Assembly (NCBI RefSeq): GCF_027595985.1
Contig: NC_073302.1
Span: 15,308,311-15,372,310 of the forward strand
Length of the DNA: 64,000 bases
Reading direction: 5' to 3'
From: Sorex araneus
Lineage: Eukaryota; Chordata; Mammalia; Eulipotyphla; Soricidae
In this document: piece by piece, positions 32,286-44,420 of the stretch
Position numbering within the stretch: the stretch's first letter is position 1
Layout of the letters: every line of letters begins with the position of its first letter
Position numbers and translations under genes: made by a program
Notes under the pieces: generated by a model
Told to the model about the DNA's origin: nothing
The model's database searches: none
What the model saw: the letters and a program-made list of their open reading frames with translations, nothing else

Positions 32286-33100
32286 ATATGGATTTGCTTT
32301 AACATGATTTTGATTCATTTCCTTTCAACTTAGCCATATGTTCCTAGGTTGAATGTGTCTGTTGTTGCTAGCATGATACATATCCTATATATTTTCCAGT
32401 CTAAGAAAAGTTTCCTTTTTGTTCAGAGAATTTAGGTTGCAAGTACTTAATATAAAATTAAATTGTTATGCTCATTTTCTATTTATATCCTATTTAACCT
32501 TATATTTTAGTTTTTCTTTCTATAGACACTATAATTTTTAAGCGTATTGTTCAGTGACTTCAAATAATTCATACATTGCTATGCAATAGTTGCCAGCTTC
32601 CACTGTCAAAACTTGTTTTATCTTTCCCACATAAAACTGTTTTTATTTTAAAAAATGTAACTCGCCTTTTTGTCTCCCTCCCTCTAGCAATTGGACTCTC
32701 TCTTGCTCTCTCCCTGTCTCTCTCTCTCTTAGACACACACATTTTTTTACTTTATTGATTTTATTGATTTTATTGATAAAAACAAATTTTATTGATTTCT
32801 TTACAGAGTGTATTTTTGCAGTTTAATTTTAATTGTACATTACTTCATGAATAACCTTAAAGCATTATAATTTTATTTGCTATTTCTTCAATTTATTATT
32901 ATTATTATGCATTGTTTTTACTTTACACATTTGATTTCAGAGAAGTTAAGGTACACTTTTATATTGACATGTTTTTTACCGTTTCTAGTACTCTATTTTT
33001 TCTTATAAATCAAAATTATAATACTGCATTATATTCCTAACTCTGAAGAATGTCAGCACTTCTAGAATATGTGTTGCATCTTTTTTCTTGTTTATCTGAA
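32286..33100. other. Unassigned AT-rich DNA
   Basis: No gene recognised. It includes a CT-rich run at 32693-32732 and T-rich strings that may be antisense L1. Confidence 0.35.
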
Positions 33101-33272
33101 ACTGTCTTTATTTTATCTTCATTTTGAAACACATTTTTATATGCATGGGATGCTAGGTTGACTGTTTTATTTTGTTGCTTCTATAAGAAATTTTAAGATG
33201 TCATTCCATTATCTTTTACTCTTATTTTTTGCATGTTGAAATGCCAGCCTTCATTGTTCTATATACACAAAT

Positions 33273-33350
33273 GCATATATATGGATATGTGTGTATATAT
33301 ATCCATACATATATATATATATACATATATATATAGAGAGAGAGAGAGAG
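33273..33350. repeat. (TA)n(GA)n compound microsatellite
   Basis: Imperfect TATATA run followed by a pure GAGAGA run. Confidence 0.93.
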
Positions 33351-33378
33351 TCTTGTATTTTCCTCCTCTTTTGGCTTT

Positions 33379-33561
33379 TAAGATCCTCCTCTTTTTTTCT
33401 TTTTGGGTCACACCTGGTAATGCACTGGCTTTGCACTCAGGAATTATTCCTGGAGGTGCTCAGGGAACCATATGGGATGCTGGGAACCAAACCTGGGTCT
33501 GCTTTGTGCAAGGCAAATGTCCTACCTGCTGTGCTATCACTCTAGCCCCTAAGATTCTCCT
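33379..33561 (-). mobile_element. Shrew SINE, type A, with target-site duplication and internal deletion
   Basis: TAAGATCCTCCT (33379-33390) and TAAGATTCTCCT (33550-33561) flank the copy. It lacks about 20 bases of the body (CAGGGGTTACTCCTGG region), while the tRNA head is complete. Confidence 0.93.
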
Positions 33562-33964
33562 TTATGAGACAATCTTGCCAGGTTTTTCTATTTTTGATTC
33601 TTTTCTAGTATAGTTCAGTATTTTTTTTCTAGCTTTATAGCTGCTATAATTTGGACATGTAGACTTGATGAGTTACTCTGTTATTACCAGAAAACAGAAC
33701 TTAATTTGTTTGTTGTTAATATTAAGCATCTATTTGCTACTTTTGGTAAACTTCCTTCTTTTTTGTGCACTTCTCTCATATCATTTTCCTTGTCTAAAAA
33801 CAAAGTAATGTTTCTTTTAGAGCGGGCTAGCAAGTGACAAAATGTGGCTTTTCTTTGAAAATGTATTTTACCTTTTTTTCCAAGATTTCTTTTCTGGGTA
33901 TTGAATTCTTAGTACACTAACATGCTTTCTTTCAGAATTTCAAAGATTGTTTCATTATGGCTCA

Positions 33965-34251
33965 TATTGTAAATATTGGACTGGAACAATTTGCACAGTG
34001 GGTAGGGCATTTGCCTTGCATGCGGCTGACCTGGGTTCGATTCCTCCATCCTTCTCGGAGAGTCCGGCAAGCTGCCAAGAGTATCCCGCCTGCTCAGCAG
34101 AGCCTGGAAAACTATCTATGGCAAATTCGATATGCCAAAAACAGTAACAACGAGTCTCACAATGGAGATGTTACTGGAGACATTACTGGTGCCCGCTCAA
34201 ACAAATCAATGAACAACAGGACAACAGTGCAACAGTGCTATTGTAAATATT
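33965..34251 (+). mobile_element. Shrew SINE, type B, with perfect 13-bp target-site duplication
   Basis: TATTGTAAATATT at 33965-33977 and 34239-34251 brackets the SINE exactly. The head begins GGACTGGAACAATTTGCACA (A box damaged) and the B box GGTTCGATTCC is intact. The tail has a small tandem duplication of (G)GAGA(T/C)(G/A)TTACTGG. The end is (CAACAGTG)n, not poly(A). Confidence 0.95.
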
Positions 34252-35250
34252 AAAACAAGAAGTCAATAGTGTGTGTCCGTTTACATAATATGTCTTTTAC
34301 TCTAGTTGAATTTAAGATTTATATCTTCCTCATTGGTTTTCAGGAATTTGCTATATATCTTGATGGGTGCACATACAAGCTTCCATGTACATGTGTTTGC
34401 TTGAGTGTGTGTGCATATATGTTGCTCACAGAGGTTAATTCCCATGTACTGGAGAGATTTGGATATGCCAGTTCATATTTTTTTCAAGATCTCTGAACAT
34501 CTTCAGCCAATATTTCTACAGATGTTTTTCTGTACCTTTCTCTCTTCTCGTTATATGGCTTGTATTTTAGATGGCTGGATGTAATCCAGCAGGTCAGTTT
34601 GGTACTGTACATAATTTTTTCGTTAGCTCAATAAGTGTGGATGATTTTTGACCACTGGACTCAAGTTCTTTAAAATTATATCTTGCCCTCAGCTCTATGG
34701 TGTTCAATCTATTAATAGTTCTGTTCTGTAATATTTTAGATATTATACTTTTCATCTCTAGGATTCCAATTTGGCTCTTGTATGTGCGTTTGTAATTTTT
34801 CCATTTCCCTCATTATCATGTCTACATAATCCTTAAAATCATTGGCTACATGGAATAAATTTATAATAATGCTTCTAAAAGCTTGGTCTGCTAATTCAAT
34901 CTTATCACTAAATTTATTTCTATCTGCTAATCTTCTTGCAGCTTTTATATCACATTTTCCTTTTTTGTGTCATGATAGCACTATTTTTTAAAAAATAGGC
35001 CGCATAAAGCGCTGGATTTCATAGGATTATTTTAAAAGCGTGTTGGACTTTGTTCTAGGACGTTATTAGTACATTGGATTGATCTTTTGGGTGATGCACT
35101 GAAAAGCTTAAATAATTTTATATTTAGGAATAGAAAAACTTTTTCCTCTATGTTTTATTGATCCTAAGTAGCTTACCAGTATTCTTTCTCTCTGGATTAA
35201 CCAAGAAAGGTTCATATGTTCAATATTTATTCTTTGTTCCTATTGATCAG

Positions 35251-35500
35251 AACTCCAGTGTCATCAAATTCTTTTAGCTTTGGTCATTTTCATCTGAGAG
35301 TATCATTTCATTCTCTGCTAGACTTTAGACTTTGACAACTAATATAAATATTTTTGCATTTCTAGTGATTATACACACTAGGGCCTGATTTTATCATTTT
35401 TAAATTTCTTTATTTTTCTATTTCTACCTACAGCCTAATATGAAACATATTATTTTATTTATGGTATCTCTGAAATGTTTTTAATTACTATGTGCTACAA
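35251..35500. other. Unassigned AT-rich DNA
   Basis: No gene or clear repeat; it may extend the old L1. Confidence 0.3.
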
Positions 35501-35705
35501 TCAATTTTGAATTTTTTTGTTTTGTTTTGCTTTTTTTGGGTCACACCCAGCGATGCTCAGGGGTTCCTCCTGGCTCTGCACTCAGGAATTACTCTTGACG
35601 GTGCTCAGGGGACCATATGGGATGCTGGGAATTGAACCCAGGTCGGACGCATGTAAGGCAAATGCCCTTCCCACTGTGCTATTGCTTCAGCCCCTCAATT
35701 TTGAA
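35501..35705 (-). mobile_element. Shrew SINE, type A, with perfect 11-bp target-site duplication
   Basis: TCAATTTTGAA at 35501-35511 and 35695-35705 flank a near-consensus minus-strand copy with a poly-T start. Confidence 0.95.
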
Positions 35706-36235
35706 CTATTAGTTACAAGAATAACAGAATCTGTATTGCATAATTAATCTTCGAAATGAGTATCAGAACACTTTCAGTAAATTCTTCCCCAATTCCTTTG
35801 ATAATATATAGAAGAAATTCCTAAGCCGTCTGAATTTAGAAAAGACTTGATGGTTTTAAAATAATGTCATTTCATTCAAGAAAAAAATTCTTATTTAAAA
35901 ATTTTTCTATTACTAATATTAGTAGCATTTTGGTTTCTGCTCTTCTTGTTCTACTTATGTGCTTCCAATGATTATATCACAATTACAAATGGTATCCTTC
36001 CTTCAATTATATTTTGCTGAGTATTTTCTATAATGTAATTACTGATTATTAACTTTTAGAGCTTAATGGTTAAATAGTTTTGAATGAATTATTGAATTGA
36101 CCTAAATTAAATAAGATAGTATCTTCTATTCCATAAAAGAAATAAAATAATGGCCTACCTAAATAGCAGACAGAGTATTTTCTTACCTTTCTTACCTCCC
36201 ATCATAACAATGATCTGTGGGCATGAGGGGCATGA

Positions 36236-36294
36236 GTGTGGTGTGTGTGTGTCTGTGTGTGTGTGTGTGTGTGTGTAATGTGATGTGATGTGAT
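36236..36294. repeat. (GT)n and (GTGAT)n microsatellite
   Basis: GTGTGT run with one CT interruption, ending in repeats of ATGTG/TGATG. Confidence 0.95.
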
Positions 36295-36424
36295 GCTCAG
36301 GATTAAATCCAGACCCTGATGATGCTGGCCATGTACTCTACATACCACTGAGACACATATCCAGTCTTTGATAGTTTTAATAGAATAATTTTACACAGTT
36401 TACCCCTTGATCTTTAATTTAATT

Positions 36425-36550
36425 TTAGAAACATAAGATGTGAGACTTAGAGGCATGATAGGACTTACCCAGCAGCCTGTAATGACACAAAGTCTGAACT
36501 TGGATTCATATCAAGATCTTCTAATGCCACATTCAGCGTACTTACCAATG
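36425..36550 (-). mobile_element. MIR
   Basis: GACTTACCCAGCAGCCTGTA and AAGTCTGAACTTGGATTCAT fit the reverse complement of the MIR middle and head. Confidence 0.55.
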
Positions 36551-37129
36551 TGTTCCTATGATCCTCATCAGATGCCTGCCTCTTTTGAAAATTTCTCCCA
36601 GCATTATCTAACTAGTAATTATAAAAATACACTGAGTTCTCTTTGTGGTTATGCCAGTTATTTTATTTTCAGAGGTGGGGCAAAGACAGCCTTGAAAGTG
36701 CTGGCTGAGTTGATATTCATCCCCTAGAGAGAGTAAAAGAAGAATTTGGGATTATAATAAGATAAATATGACAGACCCGTATAAACCAGTGGAGATGAAA
36801 TGCATCTCATGTGTCCAGGTATATTGAAGGACCTGTCACTTACACATTGGCTTATGAGGCAGATGTAAGTTAATTCAAGTTAATATGCAGAAATGTTTCT
36901 AATAACAACCTGTCAAGAGTGTAGAGGGACATATCAGGAGGGAGAAATGAGAAGAGAAGAGAGTGTTAGAAAAGAACTGAGAAATTAGTCATGGGAACAG
37001 AACAATTTTCCTTTATAATCATCAGAGGTGACTAGAATTATTTTCTTACTAGCTATCCATTTTAGAGTTAATAATGCTGTGAATTTTAGAAACAAAACTA
37101 TAAAATCACATCTACCTAGTTCATAACAA

Positions 37130-37265
37130 TCCTGAATTATTTAAATTTCCTAAACCTTGGTTTCTTTTTCTGTAATCTGAAATTAATGATATTCAATATT
37201 AATAAGGACTGTGTATTACCTGAAATAATAGTATATGCATTTAAAACACATATAAAACTACTAGA
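37130..37265 (+). mobile_element. MIR
   Basis: AAATTTCCTAAACCTTGGTT, TTTCTGTAATCTGAAATTAA and GCATTTAAAACACATATAAA fit the MIR second half. Confidence 0.5.
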
Positions 37266-37689
37266 TAAGCCATAAGGGAACAGAGTGTTGCATATTACAC
37301 ACACACATGTCTATATTCATATATAATGGTGAGTATTATAGAAAATGACACAGTAGCCATAAAATTAAATAGACGGACAATATGAAAACGAATGATACAA
37401 AAGCACAAGAGACCCAATTATTTTATTTATTCAGCATTTTTTGTTATGTAGCCTGCAATATTCACTTTCAGAAATTATAGAATAAAATGTTCAGTATTTG
37501 ACACAAGTCACTAACACCCTAAAAGCACAACATTAAAATTGAAAGAAGTGGCAGTTAAGCCTGAGTATAAGAGTACTCACAAGGAGCAAGTGTCTGACTT
37601 CAAATTATGAGAGAAAGAACAGTTTTGTATTTTAAATATAGCATAAGCATATAAAAATAAGAGCTTACCAAGGATCATATAACAATAGC

Positions 37690-37890
37690 TATAGTACATC
37701 CTAGTGTTTTCTACATGCAGGATTTCTTCTCGGTAAGAGGTACGTTATCTCCTTTGATCTTCAGATTAACCATGTGAGATAGATATTATTTTTCTTACTC
37801 AACACAGTGAGAAAACTTAGGAGATACACTGATGTTTCAGAGCTCACTCAATGACACAGAGCTAATTGCAACAGACCCAATATTCATGGA
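37690..37890 (-). mobile_element. MIR
   Basis: TATCTCCTTTGATCTTCAGA, ACCATGTGAGATAGATATTA, GAGAAAACTTAGGAGATACA and CACTCAATGACACAGAGCTA lie in the antisense MIR order over about 200 bp. Confidence 0.7.
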
Positions 37891-38149
37891 CTCCTTATGA
37901 AGAGATAGAACTCTTAATTTACAATTCATGCATTCCTTGCGAAGACAAGCAACATGTCACTAAATTTTCAATTATAGTTTGAAAGCCCTCTTGATCAATG
38001 GGACTGTTATTAGCAATTTAGTAATCACTGTACCTCAAGCAATTGTGATAAAATTTTTAATAAAAATTTAAAAATAACTGATTAATCTTTTTTATAAATG
38101 CTAACCATAATTTAGCCAAATTGCCTGACTTGTTCTATCATGTAATCCT

Positions 38150-38250
38150 ATGTTAAATTAGTTCCATGTTCCTGAAATCTATTATTCATCTGTAGATGGG
38201 GATAATATTAGTAACTAAATCTAGGATTGTTTAGATAAGTACATAAGCTA
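38150..38250 (+). mobile_element. MIR fragment
   Basis: TCATCTGTAGATGGGGATAA with ATATTAGTAAC matches the conserved MIR core. Confidence 0.55.
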
Positions 38251-40084
38251 AAAGTAACATGTGTCTTTATATTGTGTCTGTTGGTGGAAACCCTGTTTCA
38301 CCATGAAACGATGTGTTTCAATAAACACTCAGTACACAATGCATATTAATATTTATATTTTTAATATTAGGAAGTGCAAATTATAAGAGTTAATATAATA
38401 GAAACTTTTAAATAAAAATGAAACTAAATTCCACTTAAAATTAGTTGACTAAAATAGGTATTATGCAAAAGAATATGCATATAAAAGCCAATAAACATAG
38501 TTGTTATGATCACTTTTTAGAAATAAATGAGAATTAAATCATAATGAGAATATCTCTCTAGAAACAAGGAATGAAGCCCATTACTAGGCACTAGAACTAT
38601 TTGAGAATTAAGTTCACTCTAATGCATAGACTAGAATGAGAAACAAATGAAATTCTTATAATTTCAGTAGTAATTAAAAATGGTAAAATCTCTTTAGAAA
38701 TCTCGATGTCAGTTTCTACTAAAGTCAAACACGAACCTCTTTTCTACCACCTTTATTTAATATATGTGCCGCAGAATTGAATGCAGGTGTTCACACATCC
38801 TTGCGTAAAACTGTAGATTTATACAGAATGAATAAAATTCCTAAACAAATCAAATGTCATTTGAGAGTGGAATGGGTAATTTAAATGATATATTTGTATA
38901 AAATATTACAGCAATGGTAGATATAAAACTCTAAAACATATTTTAGTCAAATAGAAAAAAGGAAATGCATAATGTAGACTTTGTGAGGTTTTAAAGAAAC
39001 TAATATCTGGATGTGGTCCCTAAATAACAAAACATGTTACTGATTCCTTGAAAGCATTTATTTCCAAGATTAATGTTTTAACTTTTAAAAGTACACAGAA
39101 ATATATGCTAATTTCAACTTTAAGTATACATATTTGCCTTGTAATTTATCCTATGATTTCTACTCTGATTCATATTATTAGATCCTAAGAAAACACCTTC
39201 ACTGAAACTTCTTCAGAGTAAAAGGAACAGGCCACTAGTATGACCCTGAGAACTAGTTTAATTTTTTCCTTATCTTTAAACAAATACAATTTTTATTAAA
39301 ATGGAAAATTTTAAGACAAAATGATAGCAATATAGGATAGGATATCAAGTCTAATTCTACAAAATTCATGTTTTTTCTCTGAGATTATATTCATTCTGTT
39401 TTGTTTATAAAATATATGCTAGGTCAACTAGCTTAAATTAAATTAAAAATTTTTGGTTATTAGATAATTTTGGAGATTATGTACTTTAATGATCACTTCT
39501 GAAGATACAAACTCTGTAATTTGGATAAATTACAAAACAATGGGATTAATCTTCATATGTAACCTTTACCTTTTCTTTATTCTGACCAAATAATTTAATG
39601 TCACAGAAACAAATTTGATTTGCTTGAATTCAAATTATACCATATAATCAAGATCACATCATTTACCTGCTTTGAGGATTTTAAGACAAAAATAGCACAA
39701 TGCAAATTGTGTGGCATATTGATATGCTCAGAATATGTGTATTAATCTAATTATCTGTTAGGCAAAAAAAATTGATCTTGCCATTCATGTGCAGCATGAA
39801 CATAAATCACACCTGTCAGAAATTTTTATGAGTATTAAATGAGATAATATAAGTGAAACCTATAAATAACATGGAAGCAAAGGTAGTAGTAACAACTACA
39901 TTATAAAAATTCAGTGTGCACCTCAGCACTCTATGTCAACCACTGCTGTGGCATTATCTTGTTAAATCATCCCAAGGATATAATCAATGAGTGTTGTTAA
40001 CATCAGTTTTCAGTCAATCAATTAAAAGTTTTTAGGGAAGCAATGATGATCAGGGGTCAAGAGGATCCAACAATATCAGTGGTT

Positions 40085-40350
40085 TAAAGGAGTGACATAG
40101 CTAAAGATTCATACCATGAGGTCTGCAACACTAAAAGCAAGAGATGTGAACTCCAACAACCAAAATTAAAAATGTGCCTATGGAGGTGGCAGGTTAGGGG
40201 ATGGGGAGCTTGGACTGAGTTCCCAGGGAGGGGACCTGGGAACCTGATCAAGAGAAGACAGTGGTGATGGGATTGTGCTGGAACATAGGAAGCAAAACCC
40301 AAACATGAATAGCCTTGTAAATCATGGTATCAATTAAAACTATTCATAAA
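40085..40350 (+). mobile_element. Older shrew L1 3' end
   Basis: ACACTAAAAGCAAGAGATGT...AACTCCAAC, then GGGGATGGGGAGCTTGG and ATCATGGTATCAATTAAAAC, line up with the copies at 44210-44420 and 57130-57385. Confidence 0.65.
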
Positions 40351-40828
40351 AAATAGTGAAAGTTGCCTGAATATGGTCTGAAATGTGGCTCAGGTGGTAG
40401 ATAGAGTTTCATCGCCTTGGGAAGATGAAACAGTGGATTCCATCAGTGATATCACAGTAAAGGAACAAAAGAGCAACAACAAAAGCAAACCAATGCTATA
40501 CTATATACACATGTATAATAATTGTTTTATTTTATTTTTATAAAGTTGTTCACAATATTTGATTACTTTTAATAATTGAACACCAGTCCTACCACCATTA
40601 CACATTCTCACCACCATATTTTGGATGTTTCCATCCCAAACCCAAAACCCTGCCCCCAAAGCAGAACCAAAATAATTTCTTCTGTATTGTCTGTTATGAA
40701 TAATTCACTAAAAATGATCCAAAAAAAGGTTTCTTAGAGGAAAGTGTGTGAAGATTATTGTATTTCACCCAGGAGTAATTAAGCCCTTCTATAAGAGATT
40801 AGTAACATGTTGTTAAAGATTGAGCCTT

Positions 40829-41009
40829 GGGGCTGGAGCGATAGCACAGCGGGGAGGGCATTTGCCTTGCACGCGGCCGACCCAGGTTCGATTCCCAGCA
40901 TCCCATATGGTCCCCTGAGTACCGCCAGGAGTAATTCCTGAGTGCAGAGCCAGGAGTAACCCCTGAGCATCGCCAGGTGTGACCCAAAAAGCAAAAAAAA
41001 AAAAAAAAA
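40829..41009 (+). mobile_element. Shrew SINE, type A, near-consensus
   Basis: The cleanest copy in the window: GGGGCTGGAGCGATAGCACA head, intact A and B boxes, CATCCCATATGGTCCCCTGA body, GTGTGACCCAAAAAGC tail and a pure A run of about 17. Flanks AAAGATTGAGCCTTG and AAAGTTAAGCCTTG look like a slightly worn target duplication. Low divergence and long poly(A) suggest a young insertion. It would be transcribed by RNA polymerase III and copied by L1 (inference). Confidence 0.97.
40842..40895 (+). promoter_or_regulatory. Internal pol III promoter (A and B boxes) of the SINE
   Basis: TAGCACAGCGGG at 40842-40853 fits the A box TRGCNNAGYNGG. GGTTCGATTCC at 40885-40895 fits the B box GGTTCGANTCC. The spacing of about 31 bp is tRNA-like. 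This marks the head as tRNA-derived. Confidence 0.9.
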
Positions 41010-41400
41010 GTTAAGCCTTGTGTGCACACACACACATACATATATGTGTGTGTATGTGTGTATAAAAATATTTCCCCCTAAGATTGGTTCCCTTTTACTT
41101 TAAACCCCATCAAATGTGATATGCTACTCATGGTGTATTCGTGGTGTAAAGTATGAGATGTCACGGGGCTGCATCACGTGGCCAGGAATTCATTTGATCA
41201 CAGGTGAGCTCATCCCAGCATGTGAAGAGCAGCCCTGAGCATGGTGGCTGTTGAGCTTTGGAGGTTTTCTGCTGCTGGGGCTGGCTCCATTGGGGCGGGG
41301 AGGGGAAGTCACCCGCCCCACTTGGGACAACCGACACTCTTAACCAATGAACTCCAGCGCATTTGTTGCATGGGGAATTATTCATGAAGGTAAGAACAGA

Positions 41401-42394
41401 GGAATCTCAATTTTCGTCTGAACATTTTTAAGTATTATCCAGAGAAATGAGTCGGGCTACTTCAAGTCATGCTTTAACTTTCATACTAGTCCCAGTCTCC
41501 TCCCAGCACACAGGAGCTTGATTTCCTCATCCATCATTTCCCTTTTAATAACACCCTCCCATTCATCTGCTCTTCCTTCTTCACACCCCTTGGCATGTTG
41601 ACAGTGGCTGGAGTTTCCCATTAAAGCAGTCATTCTTGTAGAAAGTGGAGCTGACATGATTAATGCCAGTCGTGACGAAAGGCAGCATCGTGCATCTCTG
41701 CACTCAGGTAATTGAGAGAATGGCACTTCCCAAATCTATCTGGAGTATTTTCCAACAGTTTGTTGGAAAGATGAGAAAGGTGAGATACAGAGAGGGAGAG
41801 GGATTTGCCCAAATGTACCTCAGATATTTTAATGGAAAAGGCAAGATAGAAACCTATTTCTCATGACTTCAACCATTGCCTCTCAGATTTTTTTCATTGT
41901 AAATTTTATCCATCCGCCTCCACAGGGACTAGTAATGAAGTTGAATTGACTTCCATAAGTGACTTCTCCATTTCCCCCTAGAGTGAAGCGTCTTAGGTAT
42001 CTTGCTGATAGAAATTTTAAGAGTCTCTCCCTTTACAAAAAACTATCTGTTTTGTTTCCCAACATCTTGCTGGTCCCTTGTGAACAGACCACTCCTACTG
42101 GCTGCAGACTTTCTCTGCCTTACTGCTCCACTGCATTTTCAAACTTGATCCTTCCAAAGACATAACTTTATCCTTTCAATGAATCGTGCCATGAATTTAG
42201 AACCATAAGTATCTTTACTTTTACTATCTTTACCAAATGACAAAGGAAGAAAAAGGAAAAAAAAAAGGAAAAACTCTCCTGTCATTAATACTTTTTTAGA
42301 GGAATATAAAAAAATCATACTTTCATTCTCTGGAAATAAATTTACAAATTAGAAAGGGCTTTACGTTTTTCTCCTGTCTAATTATTTTGAACGT
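41401..42394. other. Unassigned DNA
   Basis: No gene recognised. 41765-41870 (GAGAAAGGTGAGATACAGAG...GGATTTGCCCAAATGTACCT) looks like an antisense MIR. A CAGGTAATT at 41706-41714 resembles a splice donor, but no exon can be argued. Confidence 0.4.
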
Positions 42395-42657
42395 AATTTT
42401 ATAATGTCACTGTCATCCCATTGCTCATCGATTTGTTCAAGCGGGCACTAGTAACGTCTCTCATTGAGAGACTTATTGTTACTGTTTTTGGCATATCCAA
42501 TACCACGGGTAGCTTGCCAGGCTCTGCTGTGTGGGCGAGATACTCTTGGTAGCTTGCCGGGCTCTCCGAGAGGGGCGGAGGAATCAAACACGGGTCGGCC
42601 GCGTGAAAGGCGAATGCCCAACCGCTGTGCTATCGCTCCAGCCCCCAATTTTATAAT
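42395..42657 (-). mobile_element. Shrew SINE, type B, with perfect 11-bp target-site duplication
   Basis: AATTTTATAAT at 42395-42405 and 42647-42657 brackets a well-preserved copy: GCTCATCGATTTGTTCAAG tail, TTTTTGGCATATCCAATACC body, and a head ending TGTGCTATCGCTCCAGCCCC. The tail is short (GTCACTGTCATC). Confidence 0.95.
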
Positions 42658-43242
42658 ATATAATAAAAATTTTGGGAAGATAAACTGTTCTCAGAACTCC
42701 ACATTAACCTTGCCTGCTAATAAGCCTGTTAATATTTTTATGCTAGGCAAACTATTTGACTTTGGACAGATTTTGTATCATTTCTCTAGACTAGTCATTT
42801 GTCTGAAGGACGTTGAGAATCTCTTGATAGTTTTAGACTTTATGTCTTGCAACAGTGCTAAAAAAAAGAGCCTAAATACTAAATGGGGAATAGACAAAGA
42901 AAGAAAAGTTGGGAAAAGAGGAGGGATCTTTGGAAATATAAAGAAACACATATTCCTACTAATAATATGCTAAAGGTATGGTACAAGGATGCTTTTGCCT
43001 TTGTACTTTGGGTCAATTAAAATTGGATTAGTTTTCTCTCATTTACCCTCTTGAGACTGAGTTGGTTCAAGGGCACACATTTTTATTAACATTTGCACAT
43101 GTATATTTTTTATTTTTCAAAGCTCTAAAGGGTTGAACTTAGAGATCTACAAGAGACAGGACATTCTTGGTTAACAAAATATTCAAAAAGTAATAAGCTG
43201 CTGTTTATTTTCCTCAGATATTATTTTGGAACTTGGTGATTT
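42658..43242. other. Unassigned AT-rich DNA
   Basis: No gene or repeat recognised. Confidence 0.4.
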
Positions 43243-43284
43243 GTTTGTGTGTGTGTGTGTGTGTGTGCGTGTGTGTGTGTGTGT
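43243..43284. repeat. (GT)n microsatellite
   Basis: Near-pure TG dinucleotides with one GC interruption. Confidence 0.96.
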
Positions 43285-43889
43285 CCTGTAATTTTTATTT
43301 TTATTGAGATTCTGTGCTTTACAATGCTACTAATTATTTCTATTGAACTTATTTCCAGTGCCACACTCTTCCTCAGTGTAACCCCATCCTTCTTCCATGG
43401 ACCTCAAACCCCTCCCTCTAAAGACCTCCTCCAACTTGGTTAGTTAAAGAATTAGTTCTTAGTGTTATTGAGTGAACTCTTACAAAGTTAAATGAATTGG
43501 TGAGTCTTTGGATTCAAAATGTTTATGATTCTTTAAACTTATATGATTCTTTAATTTAATGACTTGTTTTATATGATAGTATCCCACTGGGTATCTTTAT
43601 AAGCCAATTCAATTTTCATTGTTTCATGTTTTGTTGTGTTTTAATTTCTGTAAACCTTGACTAATGAACACAATCTAATCAATGCAGCACTGTGTACTTC
43701 CTTGTTTTATCTTTTCTTTATCTTCTCTTCCTTGCTTTCTCTCACATCCTTTTTCAATATTGCTTTCTCCTTCTATTCTTCCTTAAGTAATTCAGTCCTT
43801 GTTGAGCACTTCGTGAGATTTCTTAATAACTACTAAAATCTGGAATGCTTTGTTCTGATTCTGTCTCTGAAAACTGAATAGTGGCAACA
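43285..43889. other. Unassigned AT-rich DNA
   Basis: No gene or repeat recognised; CT-rich around 43690-43790. Confidence 0.4.
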
Positions 43890-44075
43890 ATAAAGTTAGT
43901 ATTTATTGAGTGCTTACTAGATACCCAATATAAAACAATGTATTACTCATGCAATAAGTAATGAATTACAATAACCCCGTGAGGTTGACCATACTAAATT
44001 AGCTTCTTCATTTTATAGATGAAATCTCCTAGCATTATTAAGGTAACACAGTTCAGTGGAGCTGAAGAGAGTTCA
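43890..44075 (-). mobile_element. MIR
   Basis: TATTTATTGAGTGCTTACTA at 43902-43921, CCCCGTGAGGTTGACCATAC, TTCATTTTATAGATGAAATC and AAGGTAACACAGTTCAGTGG give nearly the full antisense MIR. Confidence 0.8.
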
Positions 44076-44209
44076 AAAGAGAGCCTTATAAAAAGGAGGA
44101 CAGAGAAAGGAAACTGAGGTAGAGAAGTAAGAAAAGATGAACAGGAAGTAACATGAATTTGGGCCATGGCTGTCAAACACATCAGTGATACAGATATGGT
44201 ATTTGCAGG

Positions 44210-44420
44210 TATGCAGACTATAGAGCCAATAATACTAGATGCATGAATTCAAACTACAATAGGGAAATTTAAAAATGTGTCTGTCAACGATGTAGGCTGA
44301 GGTTGGGAGGGAACCTGGGGACACTGATGGAGGAAAGTTGACACTGATGGTGGCTTTGGTGCTAGAACATTGTGCAACTGAAATTCAACTATGAATAAGT
44401 ATGCTAATCATAGTGCTCTA
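44210..44420 (+). mobile_element. Older shrew L1 3' end
   Basis: CCAATAATACTAGATGCATG...AATTCAAACTACAA then GGTTGGGAGGGAACCTGGGG and TAGTGCTCTAAAACTAAAC match the copies at 40085 and 57130. Confidence 0.6.

Larger units (their letters stand above)
33101..35250 (-). mobile_element. Old L1 5'-region sequence, interrupted
   Basis: On the plus strand GGATGCTAGGTTGACTG...AGATGTCATTCCATTATC, CTCTAGGATTCCAATTTGGC and CTTGGTCTGCTAATTC occur in the antisense order I associate with ancient mammalian L1 5' regions. It is broken by a TA/GA tract (33273-33350), a type A SINE (33391-33549) and a type B SINE (33978-34238). Confidence 0.5.
35706..40084. other. AT-rich, SINE-free region with ancient MIR relics
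   Basis: About 4.4 kb with no lineage-specific SINE or L1 that I can see, only MIR-like relics (listed separately) and a GT tract. No exon or RNA gene recognised; a 95-codon frame at 36440-36727 has no known motif. Confidence 0.5.
40515..41400 (-). mobile_element. Family Y retroelement, carrying a SINE
   Basis: In reverse complement it follows 4350-5040: tail strings CCTACCACCATTACACATTC and GATGTTTCCATCCCAAAC (40590-40645), then GTAACATGTTGTTAAAG (40802-40818), a CA/TG/TA tract (41028-41062), CCCCATCAAATGTGATATGC and the GC-rich body up to about 41350. A type A SINE (40829-41009) is inserted. The GC-rich part holds a 74-codon minus frame with no known domain. Confidence 0.7.

Noticed and set aside
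41385..41715. GAAGGTAAGAA and CAGGTAATT as splice donor sites of a hidden gene
   Set aside because: Such short motifs are expected by chance. No matching acceptor, open exon or conserved protein segment was found nearby.
41161..41726. GC-rich stretch with minus frames, considered as a conserved exon or regulatory element
   Set aside because: 41070-41350 aligns in order with family Y sequence at 4350-4715, so that part is repeat-derived. The remainder has no supportable exon.
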